64,000 bases of DNA from positions 1-64,000 of the forward strand of contig JAMAHW010000070.1 of assembly GCA_023627715.1 (NCBI GenBank), written 5' to 3'. Numbering within the stretch: position 1 is the stretch's first letter; the number at the start of each line of letters is the position of its first letter. The notes under the pieces were generated by a model. That model was not told the DNA's origin, made no database searches, and saw nothing but the letters and a program-made list of their open reading frames with translations. The translations under genes and the position numbers were made by a program. Source of the stretch: Periconia sp. R9002. Lineage: Eukaryota > Ascomycota > Dothideomycetes > Pleosporales > Periconiaceae. Shown one piece after another: positions 1 through 11,899 of this stretch.

Positions 1-600
1 GACTATAATATAGTATATTACTATAAACTATAGTAGTTTACTATAGTTTACTATAAATTATTTAATTTTAATAAAGTCTTAGTAGGCCTTAGTAACTTAC
101 CTATAGTAGTGACTTACCTATAGAGTACGTTAATATATATACGTAATAAAAATTTAAAGTAAATCTATTATAGAAATATTTTTTATTATAATTTTATAAT
201 TATTAATACTTACTTATATAACCTAACCCCTACCTAGGGTCTTATATAATATAACTTAACCTCTACCTAAGGTTTTATATAATATAACTTAACTCTTACT
301 TAGAGTTTTATATAATATAACTTAACTTCTACCTATTACTAGTATAAAAAAAATAGGTTAGGGTTAAGTTAGAGTTAGGTTATATTATGTAAGACCTTAA
401 CCCTAACTTAACTCTAACCTATTTACTAGCTTACTCTTTAGCTTAACTTAGAGTTGTTAAATCCCTCCTAGAATAAATATTAGGAAATATAGATAAGTGC
501 CACTTAGCCTTATTAATAGCTATGCTAAATTCTAGCATAATTGCTATATACGCTTCCTTACTATGGAGATGTATCAAGTGCTTAATAGACTAGCAAAGGG
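1..600. repeat. AT-rich, RIP-like degenerate repeat region
   Basis: Almost pure A+T with abundant TpA and no open frame. Positions 243-275, 276-308 and 309 onward are copies of a unit of about 33 bp that begins tatataatataacttaac; a diverged copy precedes them from about 217. The copies differ mostly at C/T and A/G positions, as expected for RIP. No element type is recognisable, so this is probably the end of a mutated repeat array that continues left of the window. Confidence 0.75.
351..424. repeat. imperfect inverted repeat with telomere-like motifs
   Basis: The arm at about 351-382 contains ggttagggttaag and the arm at about 394-424 contains the near-complement ccttaaccctaac, separated by a short AT spacer. 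Each arm holds one TTAGGG/CCCTAA hexamer, but there is no tandem array, so this is not a telomere. It could fold into a hairpin. Confidence 0.55.
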
Positions 601-926
601 AGAAGATTATTTGGCCTGGCACTAAGCCCAAACAACACTAGGTAGTAACCGCCCAATCATGAAAGGGCATCAACATCACGTGATTGCGCCACGTATGTAC
701 AGCCTTCCGCCACGGTAAATTCTGAGCCATTCCGGTTTTCTCTTCGCCAAATGTCGATACAAACTCTGAGAATATCGTTTAACAACTCCGTACTAGAGTC
801 ACCGTTGTTGGTGTTGCCAAACCGCGGTACTCTTCCCCCCATCGGTGATTAGCAGTAAAGCTACGTGCTAGTAACATTGGAACCCTTGCTACTAATAACC
901 GAACCCAGAACTAAACGGTTGTCTTT

Positions 927-3333
927 ATGTCTGCCGAAGACAAAGACGTTGCTCCACTCTCGATGAGCTTGAATGGCTCTTTAGAAACCGAGTTTGACGT
1001 TGATGATGCCGCGGCCATCCCTCAACTCGGTATCCAAGCCAGGGGCAAAATAAACCGGCACCTTATCACACAAGAGAAGATCGGCTCCACCTCCTTCAGC
1101 GCTTCCACCCAGCGCGTCCAGTACGGGACGTACCACGGCAAATATGCCTGCCTCATCGTGATTGACTTCACCTTCCGCTTCAAACCGAAGGTGCTGGCCC
1201 GCTATAGCTATGCCAGCATCACCGTCACCTTCCGACGCGCCACAGACCTGAAGAACCACCGTGCGACCAAGGCTCCGCCCGAGAATGATCCGCATATTGC
1301 CAATATGGCTCCGAAGCGCGTTTATGGCGTTACCACATCAATCGAGGACAAGGAGGTGCTGGATATGATGGTGCTGGAAGTGTTCGAGAACCCGCTCGAG
1401 CTAAATATCGGTGTGGAGTCGCATGCAAGCATGGAGCGTATGAGGAACGCGGAGCACCGGATGGAAATCCATGGGCAGCCTGTTGAAGATGACGACCATA
1501 TTGATGCGCCAAACGGCGTGTCGTGGGACCTCTTTGAGGATCCAGTCACGAAGGATGGGATTCCACGGAAGTTCCGTGCAGTGGTAGTAGTGCTTAATCC
1601 GCACGAGCAGCCCATGTGGATGGAAGTAGTGGTGAAGCCAAGTGTTAGATTTTCAGTAGACCCGAAACGACTGTTTGGGAAGAATGATGTCTTTGCCAAG
1701 CTGTTGCAGTTGAATGATCAGCCAGTGCCTCTGGACGGCAGAACGCCCAAAGAGGGTCAGGCAGATTTGGACTGCAATGATTTTACCTCGCCACAGTTTC
1801 CATGGTCCAAGATTCTACGCCTACCGGCACGCCTACCAGCGGAGACCCAGATGCCTCCAAATGCTGTTGACAAGCCCCAGGCATCAAAACGCTCCAACAG
1901 TACAACTTACCGGGTGAGAGGTATTCCAATTGATTTCACCAAAGAACAAGCAAACAGCCTTCTCGAAACGGTCTGTCGTATCGAACCTGCAGACATTGTT
2001 GTTACCATACATTCTCTCGCGAGAAATCCCCATCGAAACGAAAATGTCGCGACAGTCACGTCCAGCAAAACCCCATTACAGTTTCAGGATGAGTCGAGGG
2101 ATGAATGGCGGTTGAAAAGTTCTAATGGCGTCCATGATCTCTTCTTTGATGTTCATTTCCGGGGCCTCACTCCACTGGCAGAACCCATTACACCATCGGT
2201 AGAGTAAGTTAGCTCATCATCCCAGGGCAGTTCCAAACTAAACTCGCAGTTTGATTGCAATATCCGGGCTAGGGGGTCATGCCTTTGGATCTTTCAAAGA
2301 GAGGGGTGGGCCTCACATGTGGATTAGAGACTCCTTGGTGAAGGACTTGCCCTCCGCTAGGATTATAACGTATGGCCATGATACACATCTCTACGAGAGC
2401 TCTTCCTTTCAGACGCTATCAGATCTGGGCAAATTGCTGCAGACTGCGATCCACAGTATTCGCAACTATCACACGGTAAGTAGGCGTCTAAGAGGGAAAT
2501 ATTTTCCCAATAAGAAATTTGATTAAAGGTATCGTGCAATGAAGCAGAAGAGTCTTGTCTATTTGTTAGGCTAGTGCGTAGAAAAAGCCGTAACTCCACC
2601 TGATGCCCCTCGTAGTGTGAGCAGTCTCCACTTCAACACTTGACTAATCGGGGCAGGGAACCAATCCCGAAAGACCATTAATTCTTCTGGGTCACAGCTT
2701 AGGTGGTCTCCTCATCTCACAGGTATGATGGAAGATTCATCATAAAAATTAGCTAACCCCAGTAGGCACTCACCATCATGAGTGAAGGTGATAGATCGGA
2801 TCAAGCCAATTTCAAAGCAACCTATGGGATAGTTTCTTTTGGCACTCCAAACTGCGGCATGAACATGGAGAGTGTTGTTGCTATGGTGGAAGATAAACCG
2901 AACAGATATCTCTTGGAAACGCTTCGCACGTATTCGGAAGTACTGCACGCACTCCGGACGAGGTTTTTGCAAAAGTTCAATTTCCCGGATTCCGAGATTC
3001 TCTCTGTTTATGAACTCAAGAAGTCACCAACTGCGCAAAAGGTGTGTCGAGTACAATATAAGTTGAGAAGACGTTCGATTAATGGCTTCTGTATAGGAAG
3101 GTGACTCCTGGAAAATGACCGGTCCTTCAGCAATCCTGGTTGACAAACACTCGTCCATGCAGGGGAGAGAATGGGAGCGTGAGATTAACCAGGTTGGACT
3201 CAACAGAAATCATTCAGATCTAGTCAAATTCCATCGCTATGATGAGGAGTATGAACTGATATGTTCACGGCTCCAATTGTTCGTCACTCATGCACCAGAA
3301 GTTATTTCCCGGCGTTTTTTTAATGGGGAATAG
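927..3333 (+). CDS. lipase-like alpha/beta-hydrolase (DUF676/PGAP1-like), 693 aa, five exons
   Basis: Exons 927-2203, 2250-2475, 2657-2722, 2766-3041 and 3097-3333 join in frame at GT-AG sites. The first ~310 residues are an unrecognised, probably beta-rich domain. A segment starting YRVRGIPIDFTKEQ (~residue 335) and the following ISGLGGHAFGSFKERGG are typical of the lipase-like N-terminal part of fungal NLR-type proteins. The nucleophile elbow GHSLGG lies in the 66-nt third exon (Ser ~515); SFGTPN follows, and NRNHSDLVKF supplies the likely catalytic His (~654). In relatives this domain often precedes NACHT/NB-ARC and repeats, but here the protein stops directly after it. Enzymatic activity is inferred from motifs; substrate is unknown. 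The exon model is strong because each junction restores family-typical sequence. Confidence 0.82.
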
Positions 3334-4024
3334 CCCACGTTCGTTGAAGAGCACTTGGATCAAAATTCAGCAGCAATTAAATTTAGCTTGATTCAAACCC
3401 TTCGACGTCTATCTATTTCCCAAGCTTTATAGTTATTGGATAATTGCAACCCAAAGGCAGTTACAGGTTAGATTTCCGGAAATGAACGTACGTAAAATAA
3501 TAATACATCGTCTCCATCGCTCCGGCCACAAGAGGCACGTCTTTAACACCGGTTTACACAACCTCAAGCTTCATGTTGATTCTACGCTCTAATCCCGGAC
3601 CAATGATGCGGGATTGAATTGATTGTATCTGGAATGCTCCTACATTTAGATAAGGGAGAGACTCAGCAGCTGATCCCTTAACTTGCAGCCAGGTGCGTAT
3701 TCCAGCTGCCTTCGGAGCACGCAGAAGTGATACAGATACTCAAGATAAGTTTAGAAGTAATTAAAAAGGCTAAATTTTCCTCTCGAGCAGCATGACCATT
3801 GGAGGGTAAGTTACGAGCCAAACTTTTTGTAATTATCAGATGAAGTGGAAACGAAAACATAGAATCAAGAGCCGGTATGCAGGAAAATCAATCGAGCTTC
3901 TGCTAACTCTCGATGTCATAACTCTTAACTGTAAAAGAATATAATACAAAGCTACACAAAGATGGGAAGGGATCAAGCCAAAGGAAGAATCGAGAAGTGT
4001 TCCACTTCACGACTCAGAGACGAG
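3334..4024. other. intergenic, no gene seen
   Basis: Only short overlapping frames on both strands with no family resemblance. It lies between the lipase-like gene and a doubtful small reading frame on the minus strand. Confidence 0.5.
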
Positions 4025-4378
4025 CTAGCATCTTTGAACCGAGCACATCGGAGATGTAATAGTCCCAACAATCCTCCAAAGCGCAGCAACATCTCCAAGA
4101 AGACCAAAGACACCAAAGGCACCACCCAAGGCCTTGCAAAAAATGCAATCAACTCCATCAGGCTCTTTCCAAGTAAATCTCCCCGTCAGTGCGCCGGGCT
4201 CACTGGGTTGATTGCCGATATAGGGGATATTGACCGCTGCCATCATGACGGCTTTCGCCATTGTAGTGGTTGTCTGAATTCCAGTCTCCGCGCACTCTTT
4301 CTGTCCATGTTCGATGGTGATGCATTTGGTGCATACCGTTTGGGTCGTCATTTTTGCCGCTTCGCTTTGCGCACCCAC
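4025..4378 (-). CDS. possible small Cys-rich hypothetical protein, 117 aa
   Basis: An uninterrupted minus-strand frame; a second Met lies at residue 10 (MTTQTVCTKC). It holds CxxC pairs VCTKC and DCIFC and ends MCSVQRC, with a hydrophobic Gly/Phe-rich stretch near residues 85-100. The Cys pairs could bind zinc or form disulphides. I do not recognise a family. A plus-strand frame of similar length overlaps it, so only coding statistics or transcripts can decide which, if either, is real. Confidence 0.3.
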   Translation of the reverse strand: MGAQSEAAKMTTQTVCTKCITIEHGQKECAETGIQTTTTMAKAVMMAAVNIPYIGNQPSEPGALTGRFTWKEPDGVDCIFCKALGGAFGVFGLLGDVAALWRIVGTITSPMCSVQRC

Positions 4379-4801
4379 GATCTACACGCTAGACCTAAAG
4401 TAGCATAGCACAAACAACATCCCAGCTTCCCAGTTAAGCGCTTCCAACGTTTTGTCAATGATACTAAGATTCAAGAGTGCAAGTGGCTTGTAGTAGTCGT
4501 ACGTTACTAACAGCGGATGGGAGATAACGATCGCTACCGAACAGGAAGGAGCCGATTTTTGCCCCAGATTTGATTGCGCTGTGCCGCTCCTTATCTGCTT
4601 CACGGCAAGTCTTATCTCCCACCATCTGTATCATATAAACAAACTTGGCTTCGCTATGCACTGCACAAGCTTTCAGCCAACCCTTGGCCCTTTTGCGCCA
4701 CCCACTTGTACGGGCTTCACTTCCGGGACAGTCATTGAGATACCGCAGCAGACGGCAACATATGATTACCAACTTCTTCCGCAACAACTGCTATCCCCAC
4801 G

Positions 4802-7399
4802 ATGAAAATCGACCATCTCTCCCGTCCTGTGGAGATACCCACTTCATCAACCCCAGTGGAAGGCAAAGATGCCATTGTACAAGAACCTAGCTCGGATATC
4901 GAAGTCGGCCATGTACAGACCCTGAAGGAGCTAGAAGTCGATGTCGCAAAAGTGTTGGAGGAGGATCAACCCTTTGATTTCGACTCCGATCACTCTCCCT
5001 ATGCCGAGGTGCGAGCCGTCGTACCAGAAGTGGACGACCCTCTGATTCCTGTTAACACTTTCCGCATGTGGGTGCTCGGCTTCCTCTTCACTATGATCGG
5101 ATCTGGTGTCAACAACTTCTTTTCACTCCGACAGCCATCCGTTCACATCGTGTCGCTTGTCGCAGAACTGCTAGCCTATCCTTGCGGCGTGTTCCTTGCC
5201 CACGTACTCCCACTGTGGACCATCAACTTGGGACCGCTCGGCAAATGGAACCTCAACCCCGATCGTCACTTCAACATCAAGGAACATTGCGTAATCACCA
5301 TCATGGCCAATGTGTCGATTGCGTGGGGATCTGCAGACGCCACGAGCATCATTCAAGCGGCGCAAAAATTCTACAACTTTGAAATGAGTGCCGGATTCAA
5401 AATTCTGATCGTACTCTGCTGCCAGTTGCTAGGGTTCGGTATCGCCGGGCTCGCCCGTCCTTTGATCGTAGCACCAGCAAGCATCATTTGGCCTGGGACC
5501 TTATCCATCTGTGCGCTGCTTACCACTTTGCACTCTCGCGCCAATGCGGTGGCGGATGGCTGGAAAATATCCCGCCTCCGCTTCTTCATGGTGGTAATGG
5601 CGTGCGCCTTTGTATGGTATTGGTTCCCAGGGCTGATCTTTGTCGCTTTGAGTTACTTTACATGGGTTTGCTGGATTGCGCCACGGAACAAAATCGTAAA
5701 CCACCTCTTTGGCATGCAGACTGGCCTTGGATTGTCTCCCATCACTTTCGACTGGACTCAAGTTGCCTACAACACCAACCCTTTGCTATCACCATCATGG
5801 GCCGCCATCAACGTCTTCCTTGGCTTTGTTGGAGGCTTTTGGATTGTTGTGCCGGCGATTTACTACACGAATACCTGGTGGACTGGTTATCTCCCTTTGA
5901 TGACGGCCGACGTGTACGACAGGTACGGACAAACACCTTTTCATCCTTTTTTTTAAACTGGGCCTAGGCAGCCTAGGTAGTATTACTATTCCAAGTGCCT
6001 AACACTTATTTTATTTGCAGATACGGAGCCAGCTACAACGTGAGTGTGATGATAAACGCAGATGGAACGTTCAACGAGACGGCGTATCAGGCCTATTCCC
6101 CTCCCTTCCTTGGTGCATCCTTTGCTTTTGTATACGGCTTCTCGTTCGCGGCCATCACGTCAGTGCTCGTACATGTACTCTTGTGGCATGGAAAAGACAT
6201 CATCGAAGGTGTAAAAGGCCGGACCAAGCTCGATATCCATGCCAGACTGATGCAATCTTACAAGGAAACGCCATGGTGGATGTACGCAGGCATCACAGTG
6301 CTAATGGTTGTATTATCCATCGTCATGGTTGAAGTGTACGACACAAAACTCCCAGTATATGGAGTTTTCCTCGCCCTGGTCGTTCCTGCACTGTACATGG
6401 TACCGTGTTGTATCATCCAGGGCATCACCAATGTCGACTCTCAACAGCTGAACGTCCTCTCGGAATTCATCGGAGGATACATGTTCCAAGGGAAACCTCT
6501 CGCCAACATGATATTCAAGACGCTTTCGCAGGACGTCGTACAGCAAGGCATCTACTTTGCGCAGGACATGAAGCTGGGACACTACCTCAAGATCCCGCCG
6601 CGTCTCGTTTTCGCCGCGCAGGCGAGTGCCACGGTACGTTTTGGCAAGTGTCCGTTGCGACAGGAACTAATCGTGACTAGGTCCTGGGAGCTCTGACGCA
6701 AACTGGCGTGACAAGCGTACGTTGTCGAACAAACCGTCATTTCAATATACTAATATTTTCGCAGTGGATGCTCGGTAACATTAAAGACATCTGTACATAT
6801 GACCAACCCGACCGCTTCTCCTGCCCACAAGGCAGGACAGTCTTCTCATCTTCAGTCATCTGGGGCTTGATCGGGCCCAGCCGCCTTTACTCCGCGGGCC
6901 AGATCTACTCGGGTCTCTTGCACTTTTTCTGGATCGGTGCCTTGATGCCACTAGTGACCTGGTACGCCTGGAAACGCACGAAACGTGACTGGCTCAAGTA
7001 AGTCCAAGTCTGGAACCGTCCAAAAATTTGTCGATGCTAAACAAATCTTGCAGATATGTCAACTGGCCGCTGATCTTCGTCGGAACGTACAATGTACCCC
7101 CTGCCACCGGTATCAATTACAGTTCCTGGTGGCTCGTCAACTTCATCTTCAACAGCGTCATCTACAAGAAATTCTTCGCGTGGTGGTCAAAGTACAACTA
7201 CATTCTCGCCGCCGCGCTAGATACCGGTACTGCATTGGCTGGCATTGTGATTTTCTTCGCCGTCAGCTACCCAGGCGCCGTGTTTCCAGATTGGTGGGGA
7301 AACACAGTGTTTGTGAATACGGATGATGGAGATGGCACGCCGTTTCTTGCGATGCCTGATACGGGCTATTTTGGCCCTGCGAATGGCACGTGGACGTAG
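4802..7399 (+). CDS. oligopeptide transporter, OPT family, 782 aa, five exons
   Basis: Exons 4802-5922, 6021-6633, 6681-6716, 6765-6997 and 7054-7399 join in phase; the third encodes only 12 residues. The product has a soluble acidic N-terminus (~90 residues) and then many hydrophobic helices. Family hallmarks include LGPLGKWNLNPD, NPLLSPSWAAINVFLGFVGG, LKIPPR and DQPDRFSCP. OPT proteins import small peptides, glutathione or metal-siderophore conjugates with protons, usually at the plasma membrane; which substrate cannot be read here. Length matches the usual 750-850 residues and no segment is missing, so the gene appears functional. Start chosen at the first ATG (4802), just upstream of an acidic leader typical of the family. 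Confidence 0.92.
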
Positions 7400-7798
7400 T
7401 GCGCGGCGCCCTTGGTCTGGTGGTGTTATTTTACTAGGGCCGAAGTTCGACGCACTCCTGGCTAGGACGGGCTGGGATGATTGAGTCAATTTGACTCCAT
7501 TGCCATGTATTTAGATGAATTAACTGGGAACTGTTCTCAAATATAACCGCCTTCCTACTTTCTGTAGCCAAAAGACTATGATCAGGTACTGAATAAAAAA
7601 ATCTAGTACGCTCTTCCTTTGCTTTTATATTGGTAATAGTAGAAATGCCATTATGCTGTAGCTTTTGAGTTGTAGGAAAGTATTCTGTTGTATAACAATG
7701 TGCACGGACATGTAAGTTTAGGAATATTCTTGAATGTAGAATCGCTAACATTACTCAGCTTTCCCTATCACACCATCTATCCGTTTGCCTTGAGTCTG
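7400..7798. other. convergent 3' intergenic region
   Basis: AT-rich sequence between the 3' ends of the OPT gene (plus) and the HET gene (minus). No additional gene or clear signal seen. Confidence 0.5.
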
Positions 7799-9964
7799 CT
7801 AGAATATTTTGACAGTCTGAACGAATTTTTCAAGATTAGTAGACTGAAGACCAGCGATTTCAACAACAGGGTAGCTTGAGATGTATCCTAATGAGACGGC
7901 AAGTGTACCAAGCGGATTTACATCGTGTGTCATAAAAACTCACATTCGGGTATAAAAAACTTCATCTGCTGGAAAACGTTGCTGTCTTAATACCAACCCG
8001 AAAAAACACGGATCATTGGTTAAATCGTCGTACTTGACAAGCATGCAAAGGAAATCGGAGTCTCGTGCTGAAAGAAGAGAAGCCCGTCCTTCCACATCGG
8101 CATCCGAGCTGGATATGTTCTCATCCCACATGATGCTCACAGCAATGTCTGTTGTCGAACCATCACTCCGGAGATCAGTGTATTGAAGTACCCAATTATC
8201 ATCGTCAAAACGAAACTTTTGATGCTGTAATAGCTTGGGTCGAGCCCATAGAGCAATCCCTCGAAGCACTAGGCTAGATAGAGTAAAACTGTGCAGCTTG
8301 GAATCGTGTTTTGAATGAACACATACATCCATAACTTCGATCAAAGACGTCCATTGGTCGCTGCCCAGGTAATATCTTTGATCACTTCTAACTGGTCCAT
8401 CCACGCTGACCCACGACCAGGTGGGCGCTTCATAAGGTTGTATCCTACGCCGAGTATCTTTTCTTCGTACGTCGTCCTCTGACACCCAGCATAACTGACT
8501 TTCAATGTCGTTTTTCCAGAGTCCTGCGAGATATGTGTCTTCCTCTATTTGCCTCATTTGTCCAGCTAAACCAGCCAGAGCAATCATCTTATCTGACGTC
8601 TTGGTAAACGCACAATTGGAGTAGAAGTCTACCAGACCGGCCCAAGCACGGCGGCGTTGCACTGCATCGGGGTAATTCAGTGTCGGACTTCCCTCTGGAG
8701 GTACCGCTTGGTTGTATGGAAACATATCCCTCAAGTCTCTTGGAATACCGCAGGGATAGAGTTCGGAAGCGATAAGCTCCCGACATTCCCAATATACCTG
8801 ACTTTTCGCGAAATTCAGTTGGCGTTTTGCTAGGTATCGTTCCTGGGCAACCCAGCCTCGCATGTTCAGTGGAGCTACCATAATTTCGTTGTAGTAGAAC
8901 GCTGAATCATCAACTTGATACTCCCATGTCTTCCCCGGCGGAAAATTCAGCGATATGGACCTATCTTCCGGTGTTGTAAAGCACCCACCATCGCCATCTG
9001 TCGCCCATGTTGCAGCAATATTACAGGAGGCGTTTTCGTAGATTGACCCCATCATTGATGCTTGAATCGACCAGTCAGCTTCGTCCTCTTGAATAATACA
9101 TAAGGAATCAATCCATATATAACGGAAGCCCAGCTGGAAGGCGATGTAGAAGGCGTCTTGGAAAGATTTTGGCAAATTGGAAGAGCTGGTGGGCTTCTTT
9201 CGTTCATCGAAGTTGCGTTTAGTTAAGGTTTCGTGTTGGGAAGCGCCCCAACAATGACTCAAAGTGATATACGAGATGTCCTCAAGTCCAGTGCTGAGGA
9301 CGAGCTGCCAATTGAACGAATTGCCGCCATCTTTGGTAGACACTTTAAGAAGTCTGTCCGGCAAGAAGTTTTTGGATTTCTGGTCCGAAGGTCGACAGGT
9401 TTCGTGAGACACTGAGCAGGTGTGGAACCAATGTCTCCACAGCGAGGCGTTTCCGATGCCGGATACGTAGTCATCGAGAATTTCCTCACCCAGGTATGAT
9501 CGTATTACTTCTATATTGCGCGGTTTTGGAGAAAGGATGAAGGTCTTATCACGGCAGCGTCCGGGCTCCGTTCCAGGGTACTGCAATATTGACAAGTTCA
9601 GATGCAGGTAACTGGCTTTGACAGAAACCTGCAATTCAGCATAATTTCCTTGCCACCTCTTAGCGGCCATCAAAAGGTGATCTATCGCATGAGTGGAATC
9701 ATCATGTCCTGTTATGCAAGCCGTTTCTTCCTCTTCCTCTTCCTCTTCCTCTTCCTCTTCCTCTTCCTCTTCCTCTTCGTCTTCCTCTTCGTCTTCGACC
9801 AAGGACGTCCATAATTGCCGACATAACCAACATTCGGTAACCACTGACTGATGGAATTCAGAAAGTGATTTATGGAGAATCTTTGCACCCCAAGCATAGG
9901 AGTTTGCAGATTTTAGATCTTCTGTAGCAGCGCGTATGCATGTAAAGCAGTTTTGACAGAACAT
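7799..9964 (-). CDS. heterokaryon incompatibility (HET) domain protein, 698 aa, two exons
   Basis: The long exon 9964-7944 carries the HET signatures YITLSHCWG (~residue 232), YIWIDSLCIIQ, the SIYENASCNIAAT block and RGWVAQERYLAKRQLNF. The long frame ends at a TGA inside a GTGAGT donor; splicing 7943-7875 out joins a short last exon (7874-7799) ending QTVKIF, with phase conserved, so I extend the gene. The N-terminus is Cys-containing (CQNC, CWLCRQLW), typical of fungal HET proteins, followed by a ~25-residue Glu/Asp tract encoded by a hexanucleotide microsatellite. HET domains trigger incompatibility or programmed cell death after non-self recognition; the partner here is unknown. The second exon is my inference. 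Confidence 0.88.
9725..9800. repeat. TTCCTC hexanucleotide microsatellite inside the HET gene
   Basis: About ten near-perfect copies of cttcct/ttcctc, with the last copies changed to ttcgtc. On the minus strand they encode alternating GAG/GAA codons and so a poly-Glu tract. Because the unit is six bases, slippage would change length without breaking the frame. Confidence 0.9.
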
Positions 9965-10783
9965 TTTGAATAAGGTTCGATGGGTAGTCTGGGAATTTTA
10001 TGATCAGCAAGGAAAATGCACGAGAGAGCAAGTCGAGTTGTTTGCTTATCAGTGTCGATCGCGCTGCGCCGCATCGTATCGCCTTCAGGCATCACTTATT
10101 GATTTGGGGGGCTGTGCGCCCCGCGATGGGTTAGCGTTCCATAATCGGTGACCAGTAAGCGCTCCAATACCTAACCCATCATGATGTCAGCATACACTAC
10201 CTCAGTACAGTATCGACATTTTATACACTCTCAATCGTATGCTGTGATAGATATCGGTGCTCAAATTTTGTATCGAGGTCTCAGCCGTTCCCCGCCAGTT
10301 CAAATGATGTCACTGGTGCGTGAAAACCTACGATGGTTGTATTATATGGAATGAACATCAGAATAATGAAACCGGCGTAGCCAAGGGCTAGCAAAGTAAT
10401 CGTTCAGTGTTTTTGACATAACGCATAGCATACGACTGGTTTTGGGTGAAAGAAGACGGAGGGGCGCAATTCTGAAGTGCGGAGCGCTGAGCGGCGCTAT
10501 GCGATGCTAGAACAGAACATACTGAACTCCCTAGTAAGGTGGATTTCAATGATTGGGATAAAAGCATGCTACATATAGAGCCATGGTTGATTTGGGGTTA
10601 AAAGAACGCTGCTTTTAACTTTCCGAGGGTGGATACGCGATAAAAGTCTTGACTGATGGGGTGAGTAACAGAGAAAGGATCACCAAGTCCATCTCCCAAC
10701 TATTTTGAGCGGCGAAGAGCAGCAACCGTGATGCAACTGTTGGTGCTCGAAATTTCCTTATGGGTTAATTCACAGTTACGCTA
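9965..10783. other. intergenic, no gene seen
   Basis: Upstream region of the HET gene and 3' flank of the kinase relic. No frame with family resemblance; no repeat unit recognised. Confidence 0.5.
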
Positions 10784-11577
10784 TCAAACGCTCTCAACAC
10801 CTTCAAACCAAGAATGCTCCAACGTTTGACGAGCCGTCAGCCGCTGCGCAGGATCCAACCCATTCAACCCTCGAATCAGGTCCTTGAATACATCATCATC
10901 GACGTCTTTCCATTCCTCGAACTGCACGTAAGGGATGTCTTTGTCCGTTCGACCTTCCCAGAGCATGGAGAGGATCTCACAGTTGACTTCCTCGTCACCC
11001 ACGTGCTTCATGAGACCGTTCACGCCTTCCTTGTCCCCGAAGTAGGATACCTGACGTTGCAGGCGGATGAAGGCAGGCAGCGCACCCTTGGATTGGTGGA
11101 GTCGAAAATCTTCGTCTACATCCAGTATGATACGGTTAAGCATGGCGTAGATGCACTTTGAATGGGTGGTTTAGCAGTGATTTGTTGTGGTGGCTAAGCA
11201 CTTACTACTAGTCCGAAGGAGTACACATCAGATGGCTTGTTGAGCTCGCCCTTGAAGTGACCTTCAGGGCTGCGCCAGTTATCGTTCCCGGCTAACATTC
11301 CTTTGATACATCGAGGTTTGGGGAGGTAGGCTCATTGAAAGCTGAGAAGATGTTCTTGGGGATGTCTTTCAACACAAATTCATCATTCCCAGACCTAATA
11401 AAGCTTCAGTGATATTGGACGGTACGCGGAGGAGAGGGTCGCACGAACAATGCTAACCACACGCGACCAAGGTGCGGTCGATCCTGGATTAACTTCTTGA
11501 AATGATAGTGGCGTCCTGTTGAGCCGATTACATTGAATAATTTTAATTTCGACATTTCACTATTCTTTTGATGTACG
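10784..11577 (-). pseudogene. Ser/Thr kinase relic lacking the catalytic core
   Basis: Reading minus: a segment with GSTGRHYHFKKLIQDRPHLG (~11560-11470), an intron, then SGNDEFVLKDIPKNIFSAFN up to LDVSK (~11310), then abruptly KGMLAGNDNWRSPEGHFKG, DVYSFGLV, an intron (11205-11156) and CIYAMLNR through the C-lobe to LEHSWFEGVESV. The two parts are in different frames and everything from the glycine loop to the DFG region is missing. The junction (~11300-11308) lies at tcaaag, similar on both sides, suggesting a microhomology deletion. WRSPE and DVYSFG are classic subdomain VIII-IX sequence. The gene cannot make an active kinase. Confidence 0.75.
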
Positions 11578-11899
11578 TCGTCGCGCTGGTTTCGGAAGTA
11601 GTACTGGAGGTACATATAAGGTGGCTGGGCTAGTCTTGGCATCACGTGCTTGTCATCCCTTCGACGTACCTGTGCCGTTCGAACCGAACAGAAAAGAATC
11701 TGTCTGCTTGAACAGATTCCAAATAAGCTGCACTTGATAGTAATTGGTGAGCAGACTAGTATTGTTTAGCTATCAATGCATCTAAAGTAGTCAATATACA
11801 AAAAATGTCTCCTAACGTTCCCAAGGGATATTTTATACTTATACTAAGTTTATAAAAGATAAACCTTGGTGATCCACATTGTGGGCTACGTTGGAATAT

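Noticed and set aside
361..410. Telomere at the left edge because of TTAGGG/CCCTAA
   Set aside because: Only single hexamers in each arm of a palindrome, no tandem array.
3962..4408. 148-codon plus-strand frame opposite the Cys-rich minus-strand frame
   Set aside because: Composition is Arg/Ser/His-scattered with no motif. The minus-strand reading has ordered CxxC pairs, though neither is certain.
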